A stretch of DNA of 64,000 nt from Misgurnus anguillicaudatus (GCF_027580225.2 NC_073346.2:372001-436000), one strand, 5' to 3'. Positions 45,661 to 57,218 are shown, numbered from the stretch's first letter. Notes: a model not told the origin generated them from the letters alone. Made by a program: numbers and translations.

Positions 45661-46229
45661 GAACAGGCTCGCAGGTCGGCTTGCAGCCTACGACTGCTGC
45701 TCCAAACTGAGCTCAGTATGGAAGGCCATCAAGGCAAAATTGCGTAATAATTTGTTTTGTCTTCCTCCGCTGCCTTGGCAGCCTGATGTTGCGGAGCATC
45801 TGCTGCCATCCTCTCACTAGCTGCATCCTCGCGAACCTGTGTTTGGCTCGGGCATCCACATTGAGTCCCACCAGGTTCCTTTGTATTTTTCCGTGGGGTT
45901 AATCCTACTAGCCCACGTTTTCCTCAGCAGAGCACTGCTTTGCTTACACAGCCACGGCTGTCATTTATACCTCAACTACGGTTGACTTTCGCCCACCAAT
46001 AGCCCTTAAGGAGGCGGTGGCTTCCACAGCATTCCTATACCGCTCAGATAGGGCGCTTCCCAGTCGCTGGCACTACTGTGGGGTTAAAGGAACATCTAGT
46101 GCCCGGCCTTCTGCCTTAAAACCTAATTCTCCTTATCCTTAAGTGGAACCGGAGGGCTTTATGCAGACACTGGAAGAGGTCAGCCCTCAGTGGCGTTTTG
46201 GTAGGGATTTCCAATTCGTCGGTCACTAT

Positions 46230-46317
46230 GTGACGTCGTAGTGACCGACTGAAAGGGAACGTCTCGGTTACGTATGTAACCCACGTTCCCTGAAGCAAGG
46301 GAACGGAGACGTCACGT
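46230..46317 (+). repeat. DIRS-B internal complementary region
   Basis: The sequence GTGACCGACTGAAAGGGAAC is the complement of the left terminus, and it runs directly into GTCTCGGTTACGTATGTAAC and CCACGTTCCCTGAAGCAAGG, the complement of the right terminus. It thus represents both element ends joined over one shared AAC/GTT, the feature that lets DIRS cDNA circularise. Confidence 0.9.
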
Positions 46318-46369
46318 CCCGTTGCCACAGGGCTGCTCCCTGCCGTTTATCGGCCGGTCACAATTTCCG

Positions 46370-46598
46370 GCTTTCTCAGCGAAACAAAGCTAATTTCCAT
46401 ATTTGCAACTGCGGCTTATATACGCACCTGGTGGGGCGGCGCCAGCATTATGCAAATATCTCAATGCCAAGTTCATTGGCGTTTTTGTAGTTTACGAAGC
46501 AGATTGGTCTCTCTAAGCGAGTTCCCAATTCGTCGGTCACTACGTGACGTCTCCGTTCCCTTCCTTCAGGGAACGTGGGTTACATAAGTAACCGAGAC
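46370..46598 (-). repeat. DIRS-B right inverted terminal repeat
   Basis: It is complementary to the left repeat over about 170 bp, with an extra terminal segment ending GTAACCGAGAC that is copied in the internal complementary region. The match is imperfect at scattered positions. Confidence 0.85.
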
Positions 46599-47410
46599 GT
46601 TTTCACTGCTATGCGGATGATACCCAGCTTTACATCTCGTCACATCCTAGCGAAACCCACCAGTTTGCTAAGTTATCAGACTGCATTAGTGATATTAGGG
46701 ACTGGATGGCACATAACTTTCTTATGCTAAACTCCAATACGACTGAGATACTTATTATTGAACCAAGTCGCTCCAAACATAATATGTCAGATTACAAGTT
46801 GCCCTTAGATGGCTGCACGGTGGTGCCATCTTCCACGGTTAAGAATTTAGGCATAATGTTCGACAGCAATCTATCTTTCGACAGTCATATCTCCAACGTC
46901 TGCCGCACAGCATTCTTCCATCTTAGAAATTTCTCAAAAATACGCCATATGCTGTCTGCATCAGATGCAGAAAAGCTTATCCATGCTTTTATGACCTCTA
47001 GCATAGACTATTGTAACTCGTTACTCGGGGGATGCCACCGCAAGAGTGCTTACTTGATCTAAAAAGTATGACCACATTAGTCCAATTCTGGCATCTTTAC
47101 ATTGGCTACCAGTTAAATATCGCATACAATTTAAAATATTACTAATCACTTACAGAGCCTTAAATGGCCTAGCGCCCTCGTATATTAAAGAACTACTATC
47201 AGAATACAATCCACCACGTAAACTGTGCTCACAAAATTCGGGTCACTTAATTATCCCTAGAATATCAAAAGTGTCTAAAGGTGGTAGATCCTTTTCCTAC
47301 TTGGTCCCTAAGCTCTGGAATGATTTACCAAATAATGTTCGAGTATCAGACACAGTCGATCAATTTAAATCTAAACTTAAGACATTCTTCTTTAACAAAG
47401 CATTCACATA
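46599..47410 (+). pseudogene. LINE D reverse transcriptase, C-terminal half
   Basis: HCYADDTQLYISSHPSETHQ (catalytic YADD) opens the segment, then LSDCISDIRDWMAHNFLMLN, IIEPSRSKHNMSDYKLPLDG and CTVVPSSTVKNLGIMFDSNL. After GGCH at 47037 about 40 bp are missing and the frame is lost. Recognisable blocks (LASLHWLPVKYRIQ in another frame, GRSFSYLVPKLWNDLPNN) continue to 47410, followed by the 3' UTR. Confidence 0.88.
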
Positions 47411-47765
47411 AAATGTCCAGTAAATGTACTTTTCCCGCAGTAGTTATTTTGTCTAGAACAAAGCACTCACATACCTCATATGGGTAATATACTATTGCCA
47501 CAATAGATAGCCTGTCTGGAACCGATCTGACTTAAACCACTATAATGATGACACTTGCATTACATGCTAACAGCCCCTACACTAATAGAACTTTGTTTTT
47601 GTCTCCCTGTCTCGTCCCTCCAATGAGACAAACAGACCCAGTTCCTGTTGCTGTGAAGGTCATCGCACCACTGATCTACTGGCTGTCCTTCAACGTGATG
47701 CCCAGCCGATGCGCGATCACCGGCTGAACCAGTTTAATCCGCTTACCCGCTTCCTATCCCTACCG

Positions 47766-47855
<90 letters not shown>

Positions 47856-47943
47856 CATATCTATCTATCTATATATCTATCTACATCTATCTATCTACAT
47901 CTATCTATCTATCTATCTATCTATATCTATCTATATCTATCTA

Positions 47944-48014
<71 letters not shown>

Positions 48015-48307
48015 AAATTTCTCCCAAGGGTTTTTGTCCTTCTAGGAGTTTTTCCCACTGGGTTTTCTCCTAGGGGTTTTTTTCGTCCCAGGGAGAGTCA
48101 GCCAACTTTGGCTTAACTTAGCACTTCACTGTATACGTGACATTATTAATACGCTTGCTTGTATGGTTTAACCTTAGCCGCTATATTCTACTTCTTATAT
48201 TATCTATTGATTTTCTGTGTTCTAATCTACATCTATTCATGTAAAGCTGCTTTGCAACAATTAACAGTTGTGAAAAGCGCTGTATAAATAAAATTGAATT
48301 GAATTGA
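47411..48307 (+). other. LINE D 3' UTR and tail
   Basis: Contains ACCCAGTTCCTGTTGCTGTG and CTTCAACGTGATGCCCAGCC, the ATCT microsatellite, and then CAAGGGTTTTTGTCCTTCTA, GTCAGCCAACTTTGGCTTAA and GTAAAGCTGCTTTGCAACAA. It ends with ATTGAA repeats. It is the best full 3' UTR copy in the window and the reference for the others. Confidence 0.88.
47767..48012 (+). repeat. ATCT microsatellite in LINE 3' UTR
   Basis: About 60 units of ATCT with a few ACAT and ATAT variants, seeded at CCGTATCTATCT. LINE B has only a short TATATA and GATACGG at the corresponding place (15415-15432), and LINE C has ACAC repeats there. Confidence 0.95.
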
Positions 48308-48951
48308 ATGTTGCCCACTCCAAAAGAGACCATGACATTGGCACTCAGCAGGGGGCTCTGATCTTCCTGGACGAAGGTGACTGGCTGGCGGCGAGGAGAG
48401 AGATCATGCGGGGATGAGCCAGCGTTGACTCGTCTCCGGATGCCTCTCTGGTTCACGGATAGACTGCTTTTTGGGCAGGGGAGCGCGGGAGGCGGCACCT
48501 TTGAAGGCGTTGATACAGGAGCGCAGCACCTCAAGGGGAGGACGCTTCCAGTGAACACAGCTTGACTCGTTGAGCGCCATCATGGCGTGGGCGGGACCCA
48601 GGCAGGAGACGCACTCGGTGTGGAGGTCCTCCACGGGCAAAGGGATTCTGCGCGAGCCACAATGCCGAAGCAACATTATCTCAACGCACTTCGTAATTCA
48701 CTCTTTTAGAGGAAATTCGCTCTGGAAATTCACACTTTGCTTCCGGAAGGAAAATGGCAGGGGAAGACGCCGGGTGTGGATTCTGCTGTAAGGTTCATTT
48801 CGATGGCGAGTACGGAAGGCTTCTTCCCAGACTTATATAGGGCGTAATTTTTACAGACGTTAACCAATAGGCTTCAATTGCGGAATAAACAGAAGTTTCC
48901 CCTATAGTGTAAGCTACTGACGCAATGCGAAGTGAGCCGTATTGAAAGGGC
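48308..48951 (-). pseudogene. DIRS-A leader and gag N-terminal part
   Basis: On the minus strand the 5' end is TGCCCTTTCAATACGGCTCA at 48951, then a leader, then VEDLHTECVSCLGPAHAMMA and LNESSCVHWKRPPLEVLRSC, the Cys/His-rich start of DIRS gag, and LPKKQSIREPERHPETSQRW. It reaches LLSANVMVSFGVGN, which continues at 37283 beyond LINE D. It belongs to a different DIRS family from DIRS-B. Confidence 0.78.
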
Positions 48952-50568
48952 ACTACTGAATCTGCAATTCAAATTTAGTCCAAAGATTTAGTTCCTGTAG
49001 CCCCACCGCAGCATCAGTCATATCTGATACTCTGGCAATGCCTCCCACACAGCAAATAATAAACTTAGAGAAAATATGTGAAAGCAAAATAAACTAAGAA
49101 AAAGGAATGCACTGAAGAATAAATGATGAGATTTTCACATGGAGCTTGCAAAGATATATTATTGAGCCAGTCATTCCAATAACTTAAACTGAAAGCAAGA
49201 CACATAATCTCTAAACTTTTTCTAATAACTGAGCTTGGGTTGGGTATAGAAAAGCAGTTCTTATTCAGAAACGGTTTTAAAAATATACCGGAACTGAATG
49301 TCTCCAATGACATTCACTTCTGTTAACAGTTGTAAAGTGTCTTCCTTCTTCCATATTTAAATACTGAATTTAATACTGTAATACTGTAACTTTCCTGGAT
49401 CACTGTTCAGTAATAGTGCTTCTTAATCTAAATATTATATGAGCCATAAGTGTAACTGTAACATTAGAGCATGATGCATTCATTCACAAGAGCCAATGCT
49501 ATTTTACAATCAAAAATGACGTATCGCTGTAAAGGCGCTAATTTAGTAAACACATCTGTGGGTCATATTTGGAGGAATTGACAAATAATCTAAACAATTG
49601 TATGGTTTGGAGGATAGGTTGGCCCTGATTATCCCTTTAAAGACTTACCATCCTCTGTGCAAGCCATTCTGTATAATAAACAGATATGTGTGTGAACATT
49701 ACTTGTGAATGGTTATATCTAACATCACATCTGAAATGTAAAAGACGATAACAAAACAAAAACAAACCTCTGAAACATCTTTTCTATAGCCTATTTGGAT
49801 AGAACTAGTTTTCCTTTAGTATGTTTGCGAAACTGACATTTTATGATGTAGTTTGTGATTAATCCCATCCAAATCTGTCAAGTCAAGATTTTTCTCACAA
49901 AAGCTCACTCTGTGGTCCTCTTTTCAGCAAACTCTGTGGTCCTCTGAGAAATATAATCTCTTCTGAATGCAATTGTCTGTACCAATATAATTGTCTTTTC
50001 TGAAAAGTTTCAGTCAACAAACAAACAATCTACCGTACTCTTACATTTTAGCTTGCTGTGTATTGTTCATAATGGATATTTATGTTCTTGCCATCCATCA
50101 AACAGAAAAAGAATACAATAATAAAGTCAACAGCTAAATCATGTAAACTGTAATAATAGCCACTGTAATGTCAGGTTAGGATATTCACTGTAATTTGTCC
50201 GCTCAATTATGCAGACTAATGTTATAATTAAAAAAGTTACCATCTTTATTTCAGTGTGGTTTGTTTTAAGCAGACATTTTTTATTGTGTTACAATTATTT
50301 TAGTAAGAATTTCATAATAATTATACAATTATTGCCCATGTAAACTTGTATATATTTTAAAGTTTGAAGTTTATTATTATTTTTTTACCATACTTGATGT
50401 ACACATTCAGTACATGTGATCTTCTAAAATAGCCAGACATACAAAACAGACACTCAGACACTATACTTTACATGGGGATCTAGTCCTGTCCAAATCACAA
50501 ATGTTAGATGATTTAAGAATTGTAACTAAGAAGTTACAATAGAAAACTAATTCCGTCCGAATAGGGCT
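48952..50568. other. Intronic sequence, nothing recognised
   Basis: Mostly AT-rich single-copy-looking sequence. A tandem pair CTCTGTGGTCCTCTTTTCAG and CTCTGTGGTCCTCTGAG occurs near 49908. Short open frames carry no motif I can name. Confidence 0.5.
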
Positions 50569-50571
50569 TAA

Positions 50572-51059
50572 GGGTGTTTTCACATATAGTTCATTTTAAA
50601 AGAACCAAACCCAGTTCACTTAAAGTGAACCAGAAAAGGAACTAGCTGAATGTGACCTCAGTCCTTTAGGTGTTCACAATATAATGGACTCAAAAGAGGA
50701 CCCAGTTCTTTTTTGGTCCTCCTCAGAACTGAAGTGATCTCAGACCTTTTCTTGTTCACATCACAACTTCATAAGAACTCAGATCCCAGCTTTCTGTGCA
50801 GCAGTTGATTTTGATACAATGTCCAAACGACACGCAAAGCGGACCGGGACCTCATTGATTTCACATATCAAAAAGAAATCGAACCACAAAAGAACCCAAA
50901 AGCGAACCCTACTCAGACCACCTCCTGACGTGGTCTGAGTTCGGTTCACTTCTGGGTCCCTTTAAGGGGGTCTGAGATCACTTGGTTTGTTCACATATAC
51001 ACCCTGAACTGGTCTGAGAGCGTTTGGAGGGCTCAAACGAACTAGGTGTGAAAACACCC
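50572..51059. mobile_element. MITE with GGGTGTTTTCACA termini and TAA duplication
   Basis: Ends GGGTGTTTTCACA and TGTGAAAACACCC, flanked by TAA at 50569-50571 and 51060-51062. A 3-bp TAA target fits PIF/Harbinger. Interior palindromy includes GAACCAAACCCAGTTC and complementary GGTCTGAG blocks. No ORF of its own. Confidence 0.8.
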
Positions 51060-51062
51060 TAA

Positions 51063-51532
51063 GTTGCGCTTGTGTAGCCCAATACTGGTGTAACGTTAGC
51101 TGCTCCAAGCACATGACTCAAACTGATGAATGTTCTGGTATGGGAGTCAGGCATTCCAACAAGCAATGATTACACATTCTTGTCAAATCTGGAGGCAACT
51201 CTTTATCCCAACTAAATCACCTTCCCCACATTTTCTGAAAAATACATTTCACTGTAACCTTAAAGGAAAACACCACCTTTTTTATATTTTACAATGTTCT
51301 AACATCAACTTAGATTAATTAATACATACCAATCTTTTTTCAATGCGTGCACTTTTAATATTTGTACAGCGCCTCGTGAATGTGTTAACATTTAGCCTAG
51401 CCCCATTCATTCCTATTGCTCCAAACAGGGATGCATTTAAAAGCCACCTAACACTTCCATGTTTTCCCTATTGAAAGACTGTTACATGAGTAGTTGCACG
51501 AGTAAAGTTCTTTACACACTGCAACATTTTAT
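51063..51532. other. Intronic sequence, MITE-like debris
   Basis: The text around 51258-51290 (TTAAAGGAAAACACCACCTT) resembles the end of a dispersed fish MITE, but no second end was found. Nothing else is recognised. Confidence 0.35.
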
Positions 51533-52262
51533 TCAATTCAATTTTATTTATATAGCGCTTTTCACAATTGTTAATTGTTGCAAAGCAGCTTTACATGAGT
51601 AGAGGTATGGCGTGATGCATGGAAAGATAGTGTTCAACACTACAGACAGGCTATAAAAAACACCAGATCTATCTATCTCAGCAAGCGTATTGAAGAAAAT
51701 CATAATAACCCTCGTTTCCTCTTTAGCACAGTTGCGAAACTGACTAGAAAAAAAGAATAGACAGCAACCGATACTATACTCCAACACAGTAGTAACGACT
51801 TCATGAACTTCTTCACTAACAATCAATTGAAGTAAGAAATCATAGCAGCATATTTTGATGTCTAAATGTGTATCTGCTATGCAAAATGCATAAAGTTGGC
51901 AAATTTTAAATGTTTTAATTCCCTTAAAATTGTATAAAATAGTATCTATTATATAGTGTATCCTCTATAGAATCAGCTATGTCTGGCTCTCTCTCAAGGG
52001 TTTCTTCCTTCTAGGATTTTTTCCTCCTTACTGAAAAGACGTTTTTCAACCCCTAGGAGTCAGCTGACATTGGCTTAACTTAGCACCCTCTTCTATACAT
52101 TAAATTATTACTACGCTCGCTAGTATGTTTTAATCTTAGCCGCTGTACTCTTATGTTGTCTATTGATTTTTCTGTGTTTTCTCCTTTATTTATTAATGTG
52201 AAGCTGCTTTGAAACAATTAAACAATTGTAAAAAGCGCTATATAAATAAAATTGAATTAATT
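51533..52262 (+). mobile_element. Rearranged L2-like LINE E pieces
   Basis: Three parts: 51533-51601 is the complement of the LINE 3' tail (GCAAAGCAGCTTTACATGAG); 51602-51826 is plus-strand linker sequence (WRDAWKDSVQHYRQAIKNTR, NHNNPRFLFSTVAKLTRKKE); 51990-52262 is a plus-strand 3' tail ending ATAAATAAAATTGAA. The first two join abruptly. It is a truncated, rearranged copy or two overlapping insertions. Confidence 0.75.
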
Positions 52263-53094
52263 TGGGCAAAGAAACACTTTTCGAAAGGCACAACACTATT
52301 ATTGCTTTATGTAATGTTATGATAATGAAAGACATGAATGCTGCAGAATGTACAGCGCGTGACCCATTACCTTAAAAATGCATGTTGCAGATTATCATGA
52401 GTATCATGTCCACGCAAAGGCAGCTTAAATGTGCCAGAAAATTGTATGCAGTCTATCACGCAAACAGGGAAAACAATAAATGTCATGACTTACAAAGCAT
52501 CCAGCTAACGTTAGCCAGCTCTGTTTGCTATAAGTGCTGGAAAAGCACACGGTGTAAGCTTGACCATTACTTCCTGCTGCTCAATCTTTTATTTATTCTT
52601 CAACTGAATGCCTTGTAAAGGGTGATTTGTAAAGATGAATTCGTATTTTGTTTCATCTTAAGATATTTCACTTGCTTCCACTGATCAGTAGGCTATTGGA
52701 ACTATTAGTTACTGTACATGGTACTCTGCAACGCGGTTATGAGACTCTGAAAAACAATCCAATGATGTCCAAAACTTATAAAAATAATATTGATTTGCTA
52801 ACAATAAAAGTGGGAGGGTTTGGGGAACACAAGGTGGTCAATTAGAGCTCAGCCTCAAGTCACATGCTTTTACCACATTTACTAACCTACATACACACTC
52901 CGTGCATAAGCACTACATTGAATTTATTCAGAAAAAACAATTACAGAGTAGTACAAAGGCTTTGTTATTTATACATGGTTAGATTTTTACATGTAACAGT
53001 ATATAAATACTGTAATAAGTATTATGGATATTCCTTCACATGTATAATACTCTGTATTTCTGTTGTGTGTGTGCATTTGTGTAAGTGCACTTAC
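52263..53094. other. Intron sequence just downstream of a bbs9 exon
   Basis: AT-rich; no element ends or coding frames recognised. It is the start of the 32-kb bbs9 intron on the minus strand. Confidence 0.5.
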
Positions 53095-53247
53095 TTGACG
53101 ATACGTTCCTTCCATTAGTGTGTCCAGATTGTAAAGTGGGGCTGGGGTTTTATTTTTAAATCTGGTAAGCAGGCAGCGCTGGATGGCCCTGAACTGGACT
53201 GCTCTTTCTGACAGCAGATCCTGATACTTCTGTGCATTCAAACGGAG
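53095..53247 (-). CDS. bbs9: bbs9 exon (153 bp), LLSERAVQFRAIQ...GTYRQ
   Basis: The acceptor is TTTGTAG and the natural donor is CAA|GTAAGT, giving exactly 51 codons in phase 0. The peptide starts LRLNAQKYQDLLSERAV, continues QFRAIQRCLLTRFKNKTPAP, and ends LDTLMEGTYRQ. The LLSERAVQFRAIQR and RFKxKTPAP blocks are hallmarks of vertebrate BBS9 and make this the firmest exon for naming the gene. A second, weaker GT four bases downstream (GTAA|GTGC, exon end 53091) is relevant because it would restore frame with the odd acceptor of the next exon. Confidence 0.93.
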
Positions 53248-53388
53248 CTACAAATATACCCACAACAATGAGAAAACAAAACCTATATCTATGCATTCTT
53301 ATTCTTGTATATTAGTGATGGCAGAACATATCTCTTCATAGAACTGTATAACTGTGATAAATATGTTACTGTGTGAGAAACTTTGCAC

Positions 53389-53561
53389 CTTAAAGTGGTG
53401 GTCCACCATCTCAAAGTAGTCAGAAAGCGGTACTGGTCCAGTGAAGCTGTTTTGATTGTCTTTGATTCCAAGTGAGGAAAAGTGCTGGTCAAAACGCTGC
53501 ACCAGCTCCTTGGCAACCAACCAGATATCCTCAAAGCTCTCACTTTGGATCCTATAGCGCT
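53389..53561 (-). CDS. bbs9: bbs9 exon (173 bp), RYRIQSE...DHHFK
   Basis: The acceptor reads CTCTCTGCAG and the donor AAG|GTGCAA on the minus strand. The exon carries 57 codons after the split codon: it begins RYRIQSESFEDIWLVAKEL, continues through a helical stretch (QRFDQHFSSLGIKD), and ends PLSDYFEMVDHHFK. Human BBS9 has RYRIQSEQFEDLW and EYFELIDHHFE at the corresponding places, as I remember the family. No stop, frameshift or transposon interrupts it. The region is predicted to be the alpha-helical C-terminal part of BBS9. A 141-bp intron separates it from the next exon, the only compact intron in the window. Confidence 0.92.
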
Positions 53562-54055
53562 CTGCAGAGAGTTGATATACATCTATAATTAGCTCATGAC
53601 AACCTAAAAAAGATCACAGGGCTTATACACATGATGAACGTGGGCAGAAGAAGAAAAAGCAAGCATACTGGCACCACATCAAAATTTTCATTATGGGATT
53701 TTATGGGACCATTTTGCTGTTAAATACCAAGTTTTTTTAATTAGGACAATTGTGTTAATTTCCAAAGCAATTTACAGACATCACAGCCTTTTACCACATA
53801 TGGTTTAATCAACATTGTTCAAATTAGTGGTGTAAAGTAACAAATGATTACTGCTGTTAAAAAACAGTATTTTTGAGAGAACCTGTTTTTACTTGAGTTA
53901 TATAAAATCAAAACACAAACTGCTAGCACGCAGGTCTGACAAATCGGTGGTCCAATGCTTGCAGATTAGATCATACATTTAATCACAATGCCATCAGCAC
54001 CAACAAGGGCCAACAACTTGAAAATAACCCAGCATTTTTTGAGTGTACATACATT
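53562..54055. other. Intron sequence upstream of a bbs9 exon
   Basis: No repeats or coding signals identified, apart from the polypyrimidine tract and acceptor at 53562-53575. Confidence 0.45.
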
Positions 54056-54172
54056 TGCATTTGGTAGACCCTCTTATCCAAAGCGACTTACAGTGACTCA
54101 AGCTATACGTTTTATCAGTACGCGTGTTCCCTGGATATCAAACCCATGACCGTTGTGCTACTAATGTTCTAA
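54056..54172 (+). repeat. Teleost dispersed repeat (SINE-like tail)
   Basis: TTTGCATTTGGTAGACCCTC, TTATCCAAAGCGACTTACAG and ATCAAACCCATGACCGTTGT belong to a very common teleost repeat, related to SINE/LINE 3' ends. It is fragmentary. Confidence 0.65.
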
Positions 54173-54256
54173 AAGCAAAGCCACAAGACAAATTGCAGTA
54201 CTGTCAATGTACAGTAGAAAATTTTCAGACCTCTTTACAAATGCTTCTTTTTTTAA

Positions 54257-55577
54257 AGCCCCACTGTGTAGGATCTACTCCCATCTAGCGGTAAAATTTT
54301 ATATGACAACCAATTATTACTTTCTAGCCCCCCCCCATTCCGAACGCGTTTTAACTAGTACGGTGGCCCTGTCATGCCAAGGTTAACATGGCTTCCAGTA
54401 GCTAAAGCAATGAAAAAAATGAACAATTTGCAATGTCCTTTGCCTGTGATCCGTCAAAGCACACAGATGTATGTTAAACATGTAAAAAGTCTGATTGTCA
54501 TGATATTTCCGCGTAAAATCACATACAAAAAGCAACCATAAACGTAGATTAGACACTCATTTGTCATCGATGCGAGGAAAAATATCCCAGGGGCTGTTAC
54601 ACTTGGTATTTAGATGTGTTTTCGTCGATCAGATCACAAGTGGACGAGAGAGACACATTACGTTTACACTTGGTTTTTAAATCCGTCTCTTTTTGTCCAT
54701 TTTCGACCGCTACTGAGGAGATGGTCTGTGGACGAGTCCCTCTCCTGTCATTTAATCATGAGCAGGAGTAATGACGGGTTTAAATGGACGCGAAACGAAT
54801 ATTATGTCAGAGTCCAATGCTTATGTTTTAAGTAAACGTTACATGTCCGTGTATATGTAAGAGCTTTCTCTGATATTGGTGAAATAAGATCGCGCAACTT
54901 TCACACACTTGTAAAATGAAACAAAAGACGTGCAGATCAGCGGCGTTTTATCAATGAAAGGCTTAAAATAGGGCTGTCACCATGTGTTTGTGCTAGAGGT
55001 TAGAAAAGATGAAAAACATTTATCTCAGTACCTCAGATTACATAAATGGGCGGAGAGACGGCGTGTGCCTGTTCGAACACATTAAACCACATGCGTGTTT
55101 AAACTAACTGCATAACCATGCTATAGTTGCCAAGGAACTATAAAACTAAATTAACTGAGCATTACATTCGCAAGTCATAAGCATATTACATCAATTTACA
55201 ATTAACTAAGAATAATTGTCAGCTTTATAATTGTTAATATTCTGAAATAAGACTGTCTTGATGACATATACCGCCTACACATGCAACCCCCGGAGGCTTC
55301 AGCTAGCGGCCAGCATGAGTGTAGTCTGAAAGCGCAAAAGGCGGAGCTTGAATTTCAGGAATGTCCCTCGTCTGCGAATGTATTTCAAAGATGGAGGCAC
55401 AACATGGATTCAGCCAGAGAGCGATTCGACGGTATGTATTTTAAATAGCAGATTCTACACTTACGAGAATACTTTGATAAGTGGGGTGGAAGTAATTACA
55501 CATGAATGAGCACATACTTTTGAAAGAAAACATGGGTTTTTGCTAAGAATTAACAAAAAAAAGTACACAGTGGAGCT
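54257..55577. mobile_element. TTAA-flanked element, AGCCCCACTGTGTA termini
   Basis: TTAA flanks at 54253-54256 and 55578-55581; ends AGCCCCACTGTGTAGGA and GTACACAGTGGAGCT. It includes a fragment of another MITE (54595-54790, AGGGGCTGTTACACTTGGTA) and a diverged part of the palindromic MITE first seen at 5254-5505 (55139-55312). No transposase. Confidence 0.75.
55139..55312 (+). repeat. Partial copy of the 5254-5505 palindromic MITE
   Basis: ACTGAGCATTACATTCGCAA, TATAATTGTTAATATTCTGA and AATAAGACTGTCTTGATGAC match 5335-5460 closely. The left arm is missing. Confidence 0.75.
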
Positions 55578-57218
55578 TTAAAATAAAACACCTAGTAGGT
55601 CTTTTCACACTGGAAATAGTTAACCCTGGGTTATTCTAATTCCTGGGTTAATGGAATCCTGGGTTACCTGTTTCACATTTCACACTGTTCATACTTAACC
55701 AGGGGTTAAGAGATAACCATGAGGTATTCATAATTTGGGGCCCTATCTTGCACCCAGCGCAATTGACTTTGTCAGTGACGCATGTATCATTTCGTATTTT
55801 GCACTGGCGCACACTGGCGGTTTTTCCCTCCACAGACGCACGTCGGCAAACTAGGGAATGAACTTCAGCGCAAAAAAGGAGGCGTGCTCCGGCGCAAACC
55901 ATCTCTTATGCTATTTTGCAGTTTCAAAAAACAATTGCGCTACTACTAACAAAAAAAAACTAGTCTAAAGTCAGTGGCGCGTTGCGCGTGGTTCATTATG
56001 CTATTTTTAAGGCGCATGCTTGACCATAATGTATGGCGTGCACAACGCGCATTGCTTATCTAGGTAACACTTTAAAATAATGGTCAATACTTAATAGGTA
56101 GTTACACAGGAAGTAATGCAGAACAAATGGTTAGTGCTGCATTAACACTGTTATCACTACTGGTAACTAATAAAGAAGAGCGATTAACTAATCAGTAGTT
56201 AATAGCATACTAATGTTTGGATTAAGTAACAATTAGTTACTTATTACTTATTTAATAGTCATTATTAACTATTACATGTTGAATAAATCCTGGTGAACAA
56301 TACATTAATTAAGACATATTTTTTTTAAAAACTATAAATTAACTACATATTTACAGTTGCTGTAAATTAATTATGATGTGTGTGCGTGCGTGCGCGTGTA
56401 TGGGCTATATGATCACATTTTGATCATTTATGTTATCTATATTGATTCATGATTAAATCAAATCCAGAACGTAGAATTAACGTAAGACTAGAAACGTAAG
56501 AATTAACCCCATCTTAATTATTTAATTATTATCACTTGCTTTTATGGTAAATAGTTAATAAATCCATGTTTGATTTTGAACCCATACGCTGTCACTTTAA
56601 GGAGGGGGAGGTGCATGACGTCAAAACTATGCGGAAGTCAATCAGACAGCAAGCGCGTGCTGCGGCTAATATTAGAGCTGTTGTGTGATTAATTGAACAC
56701 ATCGATTCAACAAGAAATTTGAGTTATCTTTTCACAAAGTGCTAAAGCTACAGAGAAGAGAAACGGAGAAGAGAAGCAAAACAGGAAGAGATTTTTCTGC
56801 GATGCAAAGAAACAACCAAAGCCAGGCACATGGATTAACAGTTGCCATTTTGTGTTAAATAAGTAACGTTAACGTTAGCCTTTTTGAGTAAAATCTTATG
56901 TAAAATATGGCACTGACTACTCATAAATTAAATATTTAACATTTAGTAATTTGTGTAACTATTAAGTATTTTAAAGAAGTTATTAAAAATATATACATTA
57001 TGATGAGTCGTATGTTTCATGCAGACAAAGGTCCGCTCTACTGTTTGTGTTGTTTCTCGCTTCAGTTTGCATAACGTTACTTTATGCCTTTACAGTACCA
57101 TTTCTTTTATTTGTAATAGTGTTGTTATTATAAAAGTACAGGATTGTGGCTTTACTAGGGGGTTACCATGATTTGTACCTTAGAATACAATTTCTTATAA
57201 TTAATTGTGCTAATTACT

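Larger units (their letters stand above)
41138..46598 (+). mobile_element. DIRS-B: tyrosine-recombinase retrotransposon inserted in LINE D RT
   Basis: Inverted terminal repeats (left 41138-41340, right about 46370-46598), gag, RT, RNase H and tyrosine recombinase in DIRS order, and an internal complementary region at 46230-46317. Both junctions carry GTT (41135-41137 and 46599-46601), and the LINE target has one GTT. There is no longer duplication, as expected for recombinase-mediated integration. All ORFs are broken, but the termini are well preserved. Confidence 0.9.
37284..48307 (+). mobile_element. L2-like LINE D with two large nested insertions
   Basis: The LINE runs from the middle of its endonuclease (37300) through linker, RT and 3' UTR to the tail ATTGAATTGAATTGAA at 48307. 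It is split by a TTAA element (38187-40424) and a DIRS element (41138-46598); both reading frame joints are exact. It is 5'-truncated and itself inserted in a DIRS gag gene. Pieces add to about 3.3 kb of LINE. Confidence 0.88.

Noticed and set aside
47709..48116. Ser-Ile-Tyr-Leu repeat protein
   Set aside because: It is translation of the ATCT microsatellite in a LINE 3' UTR.
49065..49313. 82-codon minus-strand frame with LINE-like flavour
   Set aside because: No block could be matched to a LINE or host protein with confidence.
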